DNA from: Hydrogenophaga sp. NFH-34
Lineage (GTDB): Bacteria; Pseudomonadota; Gammaproteobacteria; Burkholderiales; Burkholderiaceae_C
Assembly (NCBI RefSeq): GCF_021401345.1
Contig: NZ_JACBGE010000003.1
Location: forward strand, 214,483-278,482
DNA length: 64,000 nucleotides
Reading direction: 5' to 3'
The translations under genes were made by a program, and so were the position numbers. The stretch's first letter is position 1. The number at the start of each line of letters is the position of its first letter. This document shows, piece by piece, positions 36,853 through 46,418 of this stretch. The notes beneath the pieces were generated by a model. That model was not told the DNA's origin. It did no database searches and worked only from the letters and a program-made list of their open reading frames with translations.

Positions 36853-39450
36853 TCAGGCCACGGTCTTGGCCGTCTCCACGTACTCTTCGATCTGGTCGAA
36901 GTTCATGTACTTGTAAATCTGGTCGGCCTTGGCGGTGACCACACCGGTGGCGGCCAGGTACTCGTCCTTGGTCGGCAGCTTGCCCAGCTTGGAGGCCACG
37001 GCGGCCAGTTCGGCCGAGCCCAGGAACACGTTGGTGTTCTTGCCCAGGCGGTTCGGGAAGTTGCGGGTGCTGGTGGAGATCACCGTCGCGCCTTCACGCA
37101 CCTGCGCCTGGTTGCCCATGCACAGCGAGCAGCCGGGCATTTCGGTGCGGGCACCGGCGGCGCCGAAGCTGGCGTAGTGGCCTTCCTTGATCAGCTCGCT
37201 CTCGTCCATCTTGGTCGGCGGGGCGACCCACAGTTTGACCGGGATGTCGCGGGCGCCGCCGAGCACGGTGGCCGCAGCGCGGAAGTGACCGATGTTGGTC
37301 ATGCACGAACCGATGAAGGCCTCGTCGATAGGCGTACCGGCGACTTCGCTCAGCGTCTTGGCATCGTCCGGATCGTTCGGGCAGCAGACGATGGGTTCGC
37401 TGATCTCGGCCAGATCGATCTCGATCACGGCGGCGTATTCGGCGTCCTTGTCGGCTTCGAGCAGCTCGGGCTTGGCCAGCCAGGCCTCGACCTTCTCGAT
37501 GCGGCGGGCCAGCGTCTTCGCGTCCTGGTAGCCATCGGCGATCATGTTCTTCATCAGCACGATGTTCGACTTCAGGTACTCGATCACAGGCTCCTGGTTG
37601 AGCTTGATCGTGCAACCGGCGGCCGAGCGCTCGGCCGAGGCGTCGGACAGCTCGAACGCCTGTTCCACCTTCAGGTCGGGCAGACCTTCGATTTCCAGGA
37701 TGCGGCCCGAGAAGATATTCTTCTTGCCAGCCTTGGCCACGGTCAGCAGACCGGCCTTGATGGCGTACAGCGGGATCGCATGCACCAGGTCACGCAGGGT
37801 GACGCCGGGCTGCATCTGGCCCTTGAAGCGCACCAGCACCGATTCGGGCATGTCCAGCGGCATCACGCCGGTGGCGGCGCCGAAGGCCACCAGACCGGAG
37901 CCGGCCGGGAAGGAAATACCGATCGGGAAACGGGTGTGCGAGTCGCCGCCGGTGCCGACAGTGTCGGGCAGCAGCAGGCGGTTGAGCCAGCTGTGGATCA
38001 CGCCGTCGCCCGGACGCAGGGCGACGCCGCCGCGGTTGCTGATGAAGGCAGGCAGCTCGCGGTGGGTCTTGACGTCCACGGGCTTGGGATAGGCGGCGGT
38101 GTGGCAGAAGGACTGCATCACCATGTCGGCCGAGAAGCCCAGGCAGGCCAGGTCCTTCAGCTCGTCACGGGTCATCGGGCCGGTGGTGTCCTGGCTGCCG
38201 ACGGTGGTCATCTTCGGCTCGCAGTAGGTGCCGGGGCGCACGCCCTGACCTTCCGGCAGACCGACGGCGCGGCCGACCATCTTCTGCGCCAGCGTGAAGC
38301 CGGCCTGGGTGGCGGCGGGCGACGACGGCAGGCGGAACAGCGTGGAGGCGGGCAGACCCAGGAACTCGCGTGCCTTGGCGGTCAGCGAGCGGCCGATGAT
38401 CAGGTTGATGCGGCCGCCGGCGCGCACTTCGTCGAACAGCACGTCGGACTTGAGCTTGAACTCGGCCACGGTTTCGCCGTTCTTCACCAGCTTGCCGTCG
38501 TAGGGCAGCACGTCGACCACGTCACCCATTTCCAGCTTGCTCACGTCCACTTCGATCGGCAGCGAGCCCGAGTCTTCCTGCGTGTTGAAGAAGATCGGAG
38601 CGATCTTGCCGCCCAGGGTCACGCCGCCGAAACGCTTGTTCGGCACGAAGGGGATGTCCTGGCCGGTGGCCCAGATCACCGAGTTGGTGGCGGACTTGCG
38701 CGAGGAGCCGGTGCCGACCACGTCGCCCACGTAGGCGACGAGGTTGCCCTTTTTCTTGAGGTCTTCGATGAACTGCATCGGGCCGCGCTTGCCGTCTTCC
38801 TCCGGCTTGAAGGCCGCGTCGGGGCGGGTGTTCTTCAGCATCGCCAGGTAGTGCAGCGGGATGTCCGGGCGCGTGGTGGCGTCGGGCGCAGGCGACAGGT
38901 CGTCGGTGTTGGTCTCGCCGGGCACCTTGAACACGGTGACGGTGATCTTCTTCTCGACTTCGGGGCGGCTGGTGAACCACTCGGCATCGGCCCAGCTCTG
39001 CATCACTTCCTTGGCCACGGCGTTGCCGGCCTTGGCCTTCTCGGCTACGTCGTTGAAGTAGTCGAACATCAGCAGCGTCTTCTTCAGCGCCGCGCCGGCC
39101 ACGGTCGCCACTTCGGCGTCGTCCAGCAACTCGATCAGCGGATGCACGTTGTAGCCACCCACCATGGTGCCCAGCAGCTCGGTGGCCTTGGCCTTGGAGA
39201 TCAGGGCGACCTGGATGTCACCATGGGCCACGGCGGCCAGGAAGCTGGCCTTGACCTTGGCGGCATCGTCCACGCCCGGCGGCACGCGGTGCGTGAGCAG
39301 GTCCAGCAGGAAGGCATCTTCGCCGGCGGGCGGGTTCTTGATCAGCTCGATCAGGGCCGCGACCTGCTTGGCGTCCAGCGGCAGCGGGGGAATGCCCAGC
39401 GCAGCGCGCTCGGCAGCGTGGGCACGGTAGTCGGTCAGAAAGGTCGACAT
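36853..39450 (-). CDS. acnB: aconitate hydratase B / 2-methylisocitrate dehydratase
   Basis: An 865-residue [4Fe-4S] aconitase of the AcnB type, with an N-terminal HEAT-like domain followed by the swivel domain ([20 protein letters not shown] at about 238-257) and the catalytic domains. Cluster cysteines lie in [12 protein letters not shown] and GCSLCMGNQ near the C-terminus. It is the main TCA-cycle aconitase in most Proteobacteria. The ATG at 39450 has GGAGAA upstream. It is the last gene of the minus-strand unit mdh - CoA lyase - acnB and ends in a good terminator. Confidence 0.97.
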   Translation of the reverse strand: MSTFLTDYRAHAAERAALGIPPLPLDAKQVAALIELIKNPPAGEDAFLLDLLTHRVPPGVDDAAKVKASFLAAVAHGDIQVALISKAKATELLGTMVGGYNVHPLIELLDDAEVATVAGAALKKTLLMFDYFNDVAEKAKAGNAVAKEVMQSWADAEWFTSRPEVEKKITVTVFKVPGETNTDDLSPAPDATTRPDIPLHYLAMLKNTRPDAAFKPEEDGKRGPMQFIEDLKKKGNLVAYVGDVVGTGSSRKSATNSVIWATGQDIPFVPNKRFGGVTLGGKIAPIFFNTQEDSGSLPIEVDVSKLEMGDVVDVLPYDGKLVKNGETVAEFKLKSDVLFDEVRAGGRINLIIGRSLTAKAREFLGLPASTLFRLPSSPAATQAGFTLAQKMVGRAVGLPEGQGVRPGTYCEPKMTTVGSQDTTGPMTRDELKDLACLGFSADMVMQSFCHTAAYPKPVDVKTHRELPAFISNRGGVALRPGDGVIHSWLNRLLLPDTVGTGGDSHTRFPIGISFPAGSGLVAFGAATGVMPLDMPESVLVRFKGQMQPGVTLRDLVHAIPLYAIKAGLLTVAKAGKKNIFSGRILEIEGLPDLKVEQAFELSDASAERSAAGCTIKLNQEPVIEYLKSNIVLMKNMIADGYQDAKTLARRIEKVEAWLAKPELLEADKDAEYAAVIEIDLAEISEPIVCCPNDPDDAKTLSEVAGTPIDEAFIGSCMTNIGHFRAAATVLGGARDIPVKLWVAPPTKMDESELIKEGHYASFGAAGARTEMPGCSLCMGNQAQVREGATVISTSTRNFPNRLGKNTNVFLGSAELAAVASKLGKLPTKDEYLAATGVVTAKADQIYKYMNFDQIEEYVETAKTVA

Positions 39451-39487
39451 GGCGTTCTCCGGTGGGGTGGATAGTGTTGGAATGGAT

Positions 39488-40471
39488 TCATGCAAGAAAC
39501 CAGCCACGCACCATTTCGGGCAATGCTCGCCCGGTATGGTGCGCACGCTCGATCACTTGCCAGTAATAGCGGTAGCTGGCGCGGTCATGCAGGCGGCCTT
39601 CGTGCTGCACAGGCGCCCAGTCGGCGGCGGCGGCGGCTTCGATGATCGCCACCGCGGTGTCGATTTCAGCCTCGGCCGGTGAAAACGCGGTGACGATGGG
39701 CCGGATCTGGTCCGGGTGGATGCTCCACATCCGGGTGTAGCCCAACGTGGAAGCGGCCTGGCGGACGGCATTCTGCAGCGCGGGCAGATCCTTGAACTCG
39801 GTCACCACGTTGTGCGAGGGCACCTTGCCGTGCGCGTGGCAGGCGGCTGCCATATCGATCTTGGCGCGCAGCACGTGCGGGTGGCTGAACTGGCCAGCCA
39901 GCGTCATGGCCGAGGCGGGAATCGCCCCGCCATGGGCCGAGACGAAATCCATCAGACCGAAACTCAGCGAGGCCACACGCGGGTGGGCCGCGATGTCGAA
40001 GGCCCGGTGCACCGCTGCCGGCGACTCGATCAGCACGTGCAGCGGCAGCATGGTGGCACCGGCCGCGTCCAGGGCCGCGACAGCGCGCCCGACGTCGGCG
40101 ACCGACTCGACCTTGGGCACCATCAGGTGGCACAGGCGCTGGCCGGCCTGGCCGGCGATCTGCGCCACATCGGCGTCGAAATGCGGGTGGTCGACCGGGT
40201 GCACCCGGGCTGCGACACGCGCACCCACAGGGGCACCCAGCGCCAGTTCGGTGACGAGGGCCGCGTGTTCGGCCTCGCCCCCTACAGGCGCCCCGTCTTC
40301 GCAGTCCAGCGTGACATCGAAGACGCAAGTGCCGAACTCGGCACTCAACTCGGCCTGCAACTGCAGGCTTTTCTTCATCCGCGCCTCGACACCGCTGTAG
40401 TGGTCGCAGACCGGCAATGCAAACGCACCGGCCTGGGCCCCAGCAAGAATGTCGCGCGGGTGAGGTTTCAC
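39488..40471 (-). CDS. CoA-ester lyase of the HpcH/HpaI aldolase / CitE family
   Basis: A 327-residue (beta/alpha)8 protein. The acidic metal-binding region is [10 protein letters not shown] near 56-65, and the later [17 protein letters not shown] contains the conserved Glu. The [17 protein letters not shown] segment matches malyl-CoA / citramalyl-CoA / citrate lyase beta subunits. There are no citrate lyase alpha or gamma genes here, so a stand-alone lyase of malyl-, citramalyl- or methylmalyl-CoA type is likely. It lies between mdh (26 bases upstream) and acnB (37 bases downstream) on the same strand. The exact reaction cannot be set from sequence. Confidence 0.85.
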   Translation of the reverse strand: MKPHPRDILAGAQAGAFALPVCDHYSGVEARMKKSLQLQAELSAEFGTCVFDVTLDCEDGAPVGGEAEHAALVTELALGAPVGARVAARVHPVDHPHFDADVAQIAGQAGQRLCHLMVPKVESVADVGRAVAALDAAGATMLPLHVLIESPAAVHRAFDIAAHPRVASLSFGLMDFVSAHGGAIPASAMTLAGQFSHPHVLRAKIDMAAACHAHGKVPSHNVVTEFKDLPALQNAVRQAASTLGYTRMWSIHPDQIRPIVTAFSPAEAEIDTAVAIIEAAAAADWAPVQHEGRLHDRASYRYYWQVIERAHHTGRALPEMVRGWFLA

Positions 40472-40475
40472 GAGT

Positions 40476-40497
40476 GAGTTACCAAGCGGTTACCAAC
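40476..40497. repeat. tandem GTTACCAA motif before the CoA-lyase gene
   Basis: The plus strand holds two copies of GTTACCAA in this short gap (GAGTTACCAA then GGTTACCAAC, 11-base period). A similar tandem GAGTTAC pair lies at 42642-42659 upstream of sdhC. Both sites are in TCA gene control regions. A shared regulator is possible, but the motif could be chance. Confidence 0.3.
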
Positions 40498-41484
40498 TCA
40501 GAGCAGGTGCTTGACGCCGTCTTGTTCGCCTTGCAGCTCGGCCAGGGTCTTGTTGATGCACTCTTGCGAGAAGGCATCGATCTCCAGGCCTTCGACGATC
40601 TTGTACTCGCCGCCTTCGCAGGTGACGGGGTAACCGAACATCACGTCAGCGGGAATGCCGTACTCACCCTTGGACGGGATGCCCATGGTGACCCACTTGC
40701 CGTTGGTGCCCAGGGCCCAGTCGCGCATGTGGTCGATGGCAGCGTTGGCAGCCGAAGCGGCCGACGACAGGCCACGGGCGGCGATGATGGCGGCGCCCCG
40801 CTTGCCCACGGTTGGCAGGAAGGTGTTGGCGTTCCAGTCGTGGTCGTTGATGGTGTCCTTGACGGACTTGCCGTTCACCGTGGCGAAGCGGTAGTCGGCG
40901 TACATGGTGGGCGAGTGGTTGCCCCAGACGGCCAGCTTCTCAATGTCGCCGACGGCGCAACCGATCTTGGCGGCGATCTGCGAAGCAGCGCGGTTGTGAT
41001 CCAGACGCAGCATGGCGGTGAAGTTCTTCGCCGGCAGGTCCGGCGCCGACTTCATGGCGATGTAGGCGTTGGTGTTGGCGGGATTGCCGACCACCAGCAC
41101 GCGCACATTGCGCGAAGCGACGGCGTTCAGGGCCTTGCCCTGAGCGGTGAAGATCTGGGCGTTGGCGGCCAGCAGGTCGGCGCGCTCCATGCCGGGGCCA
41201 CGGGGACGGGCACCCACCAGCAGGGCGTAGTCTGTGTCCTTGAAGGCGGTCATCGGGTCGGCGTGGGCTTCGATGCCGGCCAGCAGCGGGAAGGCACAGT
41301 CTTCCAGTTCCATGATCACGCCTTTCAGCGCGTTCTGGGCCTTCTCGTCCGGGATTTCCAGCAGTTGCAGGATCACGGGCTGGTCCTTGCCCAGCATTTC
41401 GCCGGAGGCGATGCGGAACAGCAGGGCGTAACCGATCTGACCGGCGGCGCCAGTGACGGCAACTCGGACGGGCTTCTTGCTCAT
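40498..41484 (-). CDS. mdh: malate dehydrogenase (NAD-dependent)
   Basis: A 328-residue enzyme of the cytosolic-MDH type found in Betaproteobacteria. The NAD motif is [20 protein letters not shown] near 11-30; substrate Arg residues lie in [23 protein letters not shown] follows, and the catalytic His is in WGNHSPTMY. It oxidises malate to oxaloacetate in the TCA cycle. The ATG at 41484 fits the family start; an upstream extension to 41601 would run through the promoter. It is divergent from the GntR-sdh unit. Confidence 0.97.
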   Translation of the reverse strand: MSKKPVRVAVTGAAGQIGYALLFRIASGEMLGKDQPVILQLLEIPDEKAQNALKGVIMELEDCAFPLLAGIEAHADPMTAFKDTDYALLVGARPRGPGMERADLLAANAQIFTAQGKALNAVASRNVRVLVVGNPANTNAYIAMKSAPDLPAKNFTAMLRLDHNRAASQIAAKIGCAVGDIEKLAVWGNHSPTMYADYRFATVNGKSVKDTINDHDWNANTFLPTVGKRGAAIIAARGLSSAASAANAAIDHMRDWALGTNGKWVTMGIPSKGEYGIPADVMFGYPVTCEGGEYKIVEGLEIDAFSQECINKTLAELQGEQDGVKHLL

Positions 41485-41603
41485 GGTGAAAACTCCAGAA
41501 AGGGCGGAAAAAATGGGAGGAAATTCAGCGGGACAGCGTCTCGCGGACAAGGGCCACGCACGTGCGGGAAAACCCGTAAGAACAGGCGCAAGGTCAGCCA
41601 AGG

Positions 41604-41633
41604 AGTGTACCTCTGCGCGAGCGCATGCGTCAA
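41604..41633 (-). promoter_or_regulatory. sigma-70-like promoter of mdh
   Basis: On the minus strand TTGACG (41633-41628), an 18-base spacer, and TACACT (41609-41604) form a good -35/-10 pair. They predict a transcript start near 41597, giving a 5' UTR of about 113 bases. The operator-like palindrome at 41642-41659 lies 8 bases upstream of the -35 box. Confidence 0.6.
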
Positions 41634-41641
41634 TTTGTCTT

Positions 41642-41659
41642 ATGTCTTATATAAGATAT
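41642..41659. promoter_or_regulatory. operator-like palindrome between mdh and the GntR gene
   Basis: The core TCTTATATAAGA (41645-41656) is a perfect 12-bp palindrome. It extends to 18 bp (ATG-core-TAT) with a single mismatched pair. It sits in the 232-base divergent region between mdh and the gntR-sdh unit. A plus-strand promoter (TTGTCT at 41635-41640, 16-base spacer, TATCAT at 41657-41662) would overlap it. It is the natural candidate for autoregulation by the adjacent GntR protein and for control of mdh. Confidence 0.6.
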
Positions 41660-41716
41660 CATTGCGCTTTTGCGACCCCGTCACCTGCCCGCAGGGACAC
41701 CGGACCGCCCCCACGC

Positions 41717-42547
41717 ATGCCCGCCCCCAACCCGCCCACTCCTGGCCTCACACCGGAACCGTCCACCCCGGACGGCTTGCCGCTGGCTGAAGCTGCCAGC
41801 CCCGAGGCCGGCCTACCCCCCACCCCGGCATTCAGTCCGCTCTACCAGCAGATCAAGACGCTGATCCTGCGCAGCCTTCAGGCCGGCGAATGGAAGCCCG
41901 GCGACATGATCCCGAGCGAATTCGAACTGGCCGCGCGTTTTCGCGTCAGCCAGGGCACCGTGCGCAAGGCCATCGACGAGCTGGCGACCGACAACCTGCT
42001 GGTTCGGCGCCAGGGCAAGGGCACGTTCGTGGCCACCCACGCGGAACAGCATGTGCAGTTCCGCTTCCTGCGCCTGCTGCCCGACGCCGGCACGCGCGAC
42101 AGCCAGGGCCCGGCCGAGCGCCGCATCATCGAATGCCGCCGCCTGCGTGCGCCGGCCGAGGTGGCGCGTCAGCTCAGCCTGCGCACGGGCGATGCGGTGA
42201 TCCAGGTCCGCCGCGTGCTCGCCTTTGAGGGCACACCCGCCATCCTGGAAGACCTCTGGCTGCCAGGCACCCCGTTCAAGGGCCTGACCCAGGAAACCCT
42301 CGCCGGCGACATGGGCCCGATGTACGCCCTGTTCGAAACCGCCTTCGGCGTGCGCATGGTGCGGGCCCAGGAAAAGCTCAAGGCCGTGGCCGCCGATGCC
42401 GACGCCGCCAGCCTGCTGGGCATCCAGCCCGGCCATCCACTGCTGAGCGTCGAACGCCTGGCCTTCACCTACAACGACGTGCCCATGGAACTGCGGCGCG
42501 GCCTGTATCGAACGGAAACACGCCACTATTTCAACGAACTGAGCTGA
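41717..42547 (+). CDS. GntR family (HutC/UTRA-type) transcriptional regulator of the TCA locus
   Basis: A 276-residue regulator. A Pro-rich N-terminal tail of about 40 residues precedes the winged HTH (about 42-108: LAARFRVSQGTVRKAIDELA... and RRQGKGTFVA), and then a C-terminal UTRA ligand-binding domain (about 120-270) typical of the HutC subfamily. The ATG at 41717 was chosen; an upstream ATG at 41642 falls inside the operator-like palindrome. It lies between mdh and sdhC. Its position and the adjacent palindrome suggest it controls mdh and sdh in response to a small metabolite. Confidence 0.88.
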   Translation: MPAPNPPTPGLTPEPSTPDGLPLAEAASPEAGLPPTPAFSPLYQQIKTLILRSLQAGEWKPGDMIPSEFELAARFRVSQGTVRKAIDELATDNLLVRRQGKGTFVATHAEQHVQFRFLRLLPDAGTRDSQGPAERRIIECRRLRAPAEVARQLSLRTGDAVIQVRRVLAFEGTPAILEDLWLPGTPFKGLTQETLAGDMGPMYALFETAFGVRMVRAQEKLKAVAADADAASLLGIQPGHPLLSVERLAFTYNDVPMELRRGLYRTETRHYFNELS

Positions 42548-42641
42548 AGAAGCCCCTTGCCCGAGCGGAATGCTTGAGCAATCCGGCCGATGTCAGTGCC
42601 GGGCATGGTGCATTGCAATAGAATTTGCCGGCCCGTGGTCC

Positions 42642-42659
42642 GAGTTACCAACGAGTTAC
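42642..42659. repeat. tandem GAGTTAC repeat upstream of sdhC
   Basis: GAGTTACCAACGAGTTAC contains two GAGTTAC copies with an 11-base period, one helical turn. It lies 47 bases before the sdhC ATG and just downstream of a -10-like TAGAAT at 42619-42624, so it would fall near the transcript start. A related tandem motif is at 40476-40497. Confidence 0.35.
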
Positions 42660-42705
42660 ATCCCTGCCCCCCACCGTCTCCGCGCATACGGAAGAAAGCC
42701 CCACC

Positions 42706-43137
42706 ATGCCTGAGTTGACACAGAAGCGGCCCGAGTTCCGCAACATCAACGCCATCAGGGACCTCACCACCTACCGGCTGCCGCCGGCCGGCTGGGTGTC
42801 GATCCTGCACCGCGTCAGCGGCGCCCTGATGTTCCTGCTGCTGCCCCTGATCGTCTGGCTGTTCGACACCTCCGTGTCCTCGGAGATCTCGCACGACGTG
42901 TTCCAGTCTGCGTTCAGCGCCGGCATCGGCTTCGTGCCCGGCGTGCTCGTCAAGCTGGTGGTGCTGGCCATCATCTGGGCTTACCTGCACCACCTGATCG
43001 CCGGTCTGCGCCACCTGTACATGGACGTGAACCACGCCGTGAGCAAGGAATTTGGCAAGTCCTCGGCCCTCTTCACCCTGGTTCTGAGCATCGGCCTGAC
43101 GGTGGTGCTGGGCGCCAAGCTGTTCGGTCTGTACTGA
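42706..43137 (+). CDS. sdhC: succinate dehydrogenase cytochrome b556 subunit
   Basis: A 143-residue membrane anchor with three membrane segments (about 37-54, 80-98, 117-137). The family signature SILHRVSGALMF lies at the start of segment 1, and the heme b axial His is in LHHLIAGLRHLYMD (His96). With SdhD it forms the quinone and heme b site of complex II. The ATG at 42706 is the family start; the gene leads sdhCDAB. Confidence 0.95.
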   Translation: MPELTQKRPEFRNINAIRDLTTYRLPPAGWVSILHRVSGALMFLLLPLIVWLFDTSVSSEISHDVFQSAFSAGIGFVPGVLVKLVVLAIIWAYLHHLIAGLRHLYMDVNHAVSKEFGKSSALFTLVLSIGLTVVLGAKLFGLY

Positions 43138-43163
43138 ACCCTGCGTCGGAAGGAAACACCCAC

Positions 43164-43529
43164 ATGTCCGTCAACTACGGTTCCAAGCGCGTCGTCACCG
43201 GCGCCCACTACGGCCTGCGCGACTGGCTGGCCCAGCGCATCACGGGCGCCCTGTTCGCCCTGCTCACCTTCATCGTGCTGGCCAAGGTGCTGCTGACCAG
43301 CGGCCCCCTGGGCTACGAAGGCTGGGCCGCCATCTTCTCGCCCCAGTGGATGAAGGCCCTCACCTTCGCCGTGTTCGTGGCCCTGGCCTACCACATCTGG
43401 ATCGGCATGCGCGATATCTGGATGGACTACGTCAAGCCTGCCGGCATCCGTCTCGTCCTGCACGTTTTCACCATCGTCTGGCTCGTCGCCTGCCTGGGCT
43501 GGGCTGTTCAAGTTCTCTGGAGACTCTGA
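43164..43529 (+). CDS. sdhD: succinate dehydrogenase membrane anchor subunit
   Basis: A 121-residue anchor with three membrane segments. The N-terminal VTGAHYGLRDWLAQRITG is typical of SdhD, and the heme-side His is in LAYHIWIGMRDIWMDYVKP. It is separated from sdhC by 26 bases with a GGAAGG-type ribosome site (GTCGGAAGGAAAC), and from sdhA by 3 bases. Confidence 0.94.
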   Translation: MSVNYGSKRVVTGAHYGLRDWLAQRITGALFALLTFIVLAKVLLTSGPLGYEGWAAIFSPQWMKALTFAVFVALAYHIWIGMRDIWMDYVKPAGIRLVLHVFTIVWLVACLGWAVQVLWRL

Positions 43530-43532
43530 TCC

Positions 43533-45335
43533 ATGTCTGCCCAAGCATCCCTTTCCAAACGCAAGTTCGACGTGGTGATCGTCGGGGCCGGCGGCTCCGG
43601 CATGCGTGCCTCGCTGCAACTGGCGCGCGCCGGCCTGAAGGTCGCCGTGCTCTCCAAGGTCTTCCCGACCCGCTCGCACACCGTCGCCGCCCAGGGTGGC
43701 GTGTCCGCTTCGCTGGGCAACATGAGCGAAGACAGCTGGGAATTCCACTTCTACGACACCGTCAAGGGCTCCGACTGGCTCGGTGACCAGGACGCGATCG
43801 AATTCATGTGCCGTGAAGCGCCGAAGGTCGTGTACGAGCTCGAACACTTCGGCATGCCGTTCGACCGCAATCCCGACGGCACCATCTACCAGCGTCCGTT
43901 CGGCGGCCACACGGCCAACTACGGCGAGAAGCCGGTGCAGCGCGCCTGCGCCGCGGCCGACCGCACCGGCCACGCCATGCTGCACACCCTGTATCAGGCC
44001 AACGTGTCGGCCCGCACCACGTTCTTCGTGGAATGGATGGCCTTGGACCTGATCCGTGACGCCGAAGGCGACGTGGTGGGTGTGACCGCGCTCGAAATGG
44101 AAACCGGCGACCTGTACGTGCTCGAAGCCAAGACGGTGCTGTTGGCCACCGGTGGTGCCGGCCGCATCTTCCAGTCGTCGACCAACGCCTTCATCAACAC
44201 CGGCGACGGCCTGGGCATGGCGGCCCGCGCCGGCATCGCGCTGCAGGACATGGAGTTCTGGCAGTTCCACCCCACCGGCGTGGCTGGCGCGGGCGTGCTG
44301 CTGACCGAAGGCTGCCGCGGCGAAGGCGCCATCCTGCTCAACAGCAACGGAGAACGCTTCATGGAGCGCTACGCGCCCACGCTGAAGGATCTGGCGCCGC
44401 GCGACTTCGTCTCGCGCTGCATGGGCCAGGAAATCCTCGAAGGCCGAGGCTGTGGTCCCAACAAGGACTACATCCACATGAAGCTGGACCACCTGGGTGC
44501 CGAAACCATCCGCAAGCGCCTGCCCTCGGTGGAAGAAATCGGCCACAACTTTGCCAACGTCGACATCACCAAGGAACCGATTCCGGTGGTGCCGACCATC
44601 CACTACCAGATGGGCGGCATCCCGACCAACATCCACGGTCAGGTGGTGCAGAGCGTGAATGGCGAGGACAAGCCCATCAACGGGCTGTACGCCGTGGGCG
44701 AATGCTCCTGCGTGTCGGTGCACGGCGCCAACCGCCTGGGCACCAACTCGCTGCTGGACCTGCTGGTCTTCGGCAAGGCTGCCGGCAACCACATCATCGC
44801 CAACGTCGACCCCCAGCGGGAACACAAGCCCCTGCCGGCCGACGCCGCCGATGCCACGCTGGCCCGCCTGGCCCGTCTGGACAATTGCAAGGACGGCGAA
44901 TACGCCCAGGATGTGGCCAACGACATGCGCAGCATCATGCAGGCGCATGCCGGCGTGTTCCGCAGCCAGGAATCGATGGACGAAGGCGTCAAGAAGATCG
45001 CTGCCCTGCGTGAGCGCATCGGCAACATCGGCCTCAAGGACAACTCCAAGGTCTTCAACACCGCCCGCGTCGAAGCGCTGGAAGTGGAAAACCTCATGGA
45101 AGTGGCCCAGGCCACGATGGAAAGCGCGGCGGCCCGCAAGGAATGCCGCGGCGCCCACCTGGTGCGCGACTACGAACACGACGTCACCCACCCGACCTGC
45201 CCGCTGGGCCGCAACGACGCCGAGTGGATGAAGCACACCCTCTGGTACAAGGACGGCAACCGCCTGGACTACAAGCCCGTGCGCATGAAGCCCCTGACGG
45301 CCGAGACCGTTCCCCCGAAGCCCCGCACCTTCTGA
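43533..45335 (+). CDS. sdhA: succinate dehydrogenase flavoprotein subunit
   Basis: A 600-residue flavoprotein oxidising succinate to fumarate. The FAD motif is GAGGSGMRASLQLA near 18-31, and the covalent FAD-linked His49 lies in TRSHTVAAQGG. The catalytic region has FHPTGVAGAGVLLTEGCRGE and HGANRLGTNSLLDLLVFG. Length matches E. coli SdhA (588 residues). SdhE, encoded two genes downstream, should flavinylate it. Confidence 0.98.
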   Translation: MSAQASLSKRKFDVVIVGAGGSGMRASLQLARAGLKVAVLSKVFPTRSHTVAAQGGVSASLGNMSEDSWEFHFYDTVKGSDWLGDQDAIEFMCREAPKVVYELEHFGMPFDRNPDGTIYQRPFGGHTANYGEKPVQRACAAADRTGHAMLHTLYQANVSARTTFFVEWMALDLIRDAEGDVVGVTALEMETGDLYVLEAKTVLLATGGAGRIFQSSTNAFINTGDGLGMAARAGIALQDMEFWQFHPTGVAGAGVLLTEGCRGEGAILLNSNGERFMERYAPTLKDLAPRDFVSRCMGQEILEGRGCGPNKDYIHMKLDHLGAETIRKRLPSVEEIGHNFANVDITKEPIPVVPTIHYQMGGIPTNIHGQVVQSVNGEDKPINGLYAVGECSCVSVHGANRLGTNSLLDLLVFGKAAGNHIIANVDPQREHKPLPADAADATLARLARLDNCKDGEYAQDVANDMRSIMQAHAGVFRSQESMDEGVKKIAALRERIGNIGLKDNSKVFNTARVEALEVENLMEVAQATMESAAARKECRGAHLVRDYEHDVTHPTCPLGRNDAEWMKHTLWYKDGNRLDYKPVRMKPLTAETVPPKPRTF

Positions 45336-45369
45336 CCGGACACGAGCGAGAAAAAAAGGAACCTGAAAA

Positions 45370-46074
45370 ATGGCCAAACGCACTTTCAAGATCTACCGCT
45401 ACGACCCGGACAAGGACGCCAAGCCGTACATGCAGTCCATCGAGCTTGAACTCGACGGTACCGAGCGCATGCTGCTGGACGCGCTGGTCAAGCTCAAGGC
45501 CGTGGACCCCACGCTGTCGTTCCGCCGCTCCTGCCGCGAAGGCGTGTGCGGCTCCGATGCGATGAACATCAACGGCAAGAACGGTCTGGCCTGCCTGACC
45601 AACCTGAACACGCTCAAGGGCGACATCGTCCTCAAGCCGCTGCCCGGCCTGCCGGTGGTGCGCGACCTGATCGTGGACATGACGCTGTTCTTCAAGCAGT
45701 ACCACAGCATCAAGCCCTACCTCATCAGCGACACCCCGCCGCCCGAGCGCGAGCGCCTGCAGAGCCCGGAAGAGCGCGAAGAGCTCAACGGCCTGTACGA
45801 GTGCATCCTGTGCGCGAGCTGCTCGACGAGCTGCCCGAGCTTCTGGTGGAACCCCGACAAGTTCGTCGGCCCCGCCGGTCTGCTGCAGGCTTACCGCTTC
45901 ATCGCCGACAGCCGCGACGACGCCACGAGCCAGCGGCTGGACAACCTCGAAGACCCGTACCGCCTGTTCCGTTGCCACACGATCATGAATTGCGTGGACG
46001 TCTGCCCCAAGAGCCTCAACCCCACGAAGGCCATTGGCAAGATCAAGGAACTGATGGTCCGTCGCGCCGTCTGA
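45370..46074 (+). CDS. sdhB: succinate dehydrogenase iron-sulfur subunit
   Basis: A 234-residue subunit with three Fe-S clusters. The [2Fe-2S] ligands are Cys55, Cys60, Asp63 and Cys75 ([10 protein letters not shown]...GLAC), with Asp in place of a fourth Cys as in E. coli. The [4Fe-4S] and [3Fe-4S] cysteines lie in [16 protein letters not shown] and [17 protein letters not shown]. It passes electrons from SdhA to the membrane quinone site. Confidence 0.98.
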   Translation: MAKRTFKIYRYDPDKDAKPYMQSIELELDGTERMLLDALVKLKAVDPTLSFRRSCREGVCGSDAMNINGKNGLACLTNLNTLKGDIVLKPLPGLPVVRDLIVDMTLFFKQYHSIKPYLISDTPPPERERLQSPEEREELNGLYECILCASCSTSCPSFWWNPDKFVGPAGLLQAYRFIADSRDDATSQRLDNLEDPYRLFRCHTIMNCVDVCPKSLNPTKAIGKIKELMVRRAV

Positions 46075-46102
46075 GCGCCCATCCGGCCCACCGAGAACCG
46101 GC

Positions 46103-46396
46103 ATGAGCGACCACAACGCCACCGACCGCCCTCTGGACGAGCGCGCCCTGAGCAAGCTCCGGTGGCGTTGCCGGCGCGGCCTGCTCGAGAACGATCTGTT
46201 CATCGAGCGCTTCTTCGCCAGGCACGAATCTGGCTTGACCGTCCGTCAGGCGCAAGCCCTGGAAGTCCTCATGGATCTGTCCGACAACGATCTGCTCGAT
46301 CTGTTGCTCGGGCGGAAAGAGCCCCAGGATGCCATCGCCCAGGACGACGTCGCGCAGGTGCTGGGCCTGCTGCGATCTGCCCGCAACCCTGTTTAA
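46103..46396 (+). CDS. sdhE: FAD assembly factor SdhE
   Basis: A 97-residue protein required for covalent flavinylation of SdhA. The SdhE signature [13 protein letters not shown] lies near 26-38 (RGxxE motif), in a small helical protein. Genetic context, between sdhB and gltA, is typical of Betaproteobacteria. It lies 28 bases after sdhB and 22 before gltA. Confidence 0.92.
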   Translation: MSDHNATDRPLDERALSKLRWRCRRGLLENDLFIERFFARHESGLTVRQAQALEVLMDLSDNDLLDLLLGRKEPQDAIAQDDVAQVLGLLRSARNPV

Positions 46397-46418
46397 GCCC
46401 TCCGACAAAGGAATCCGC

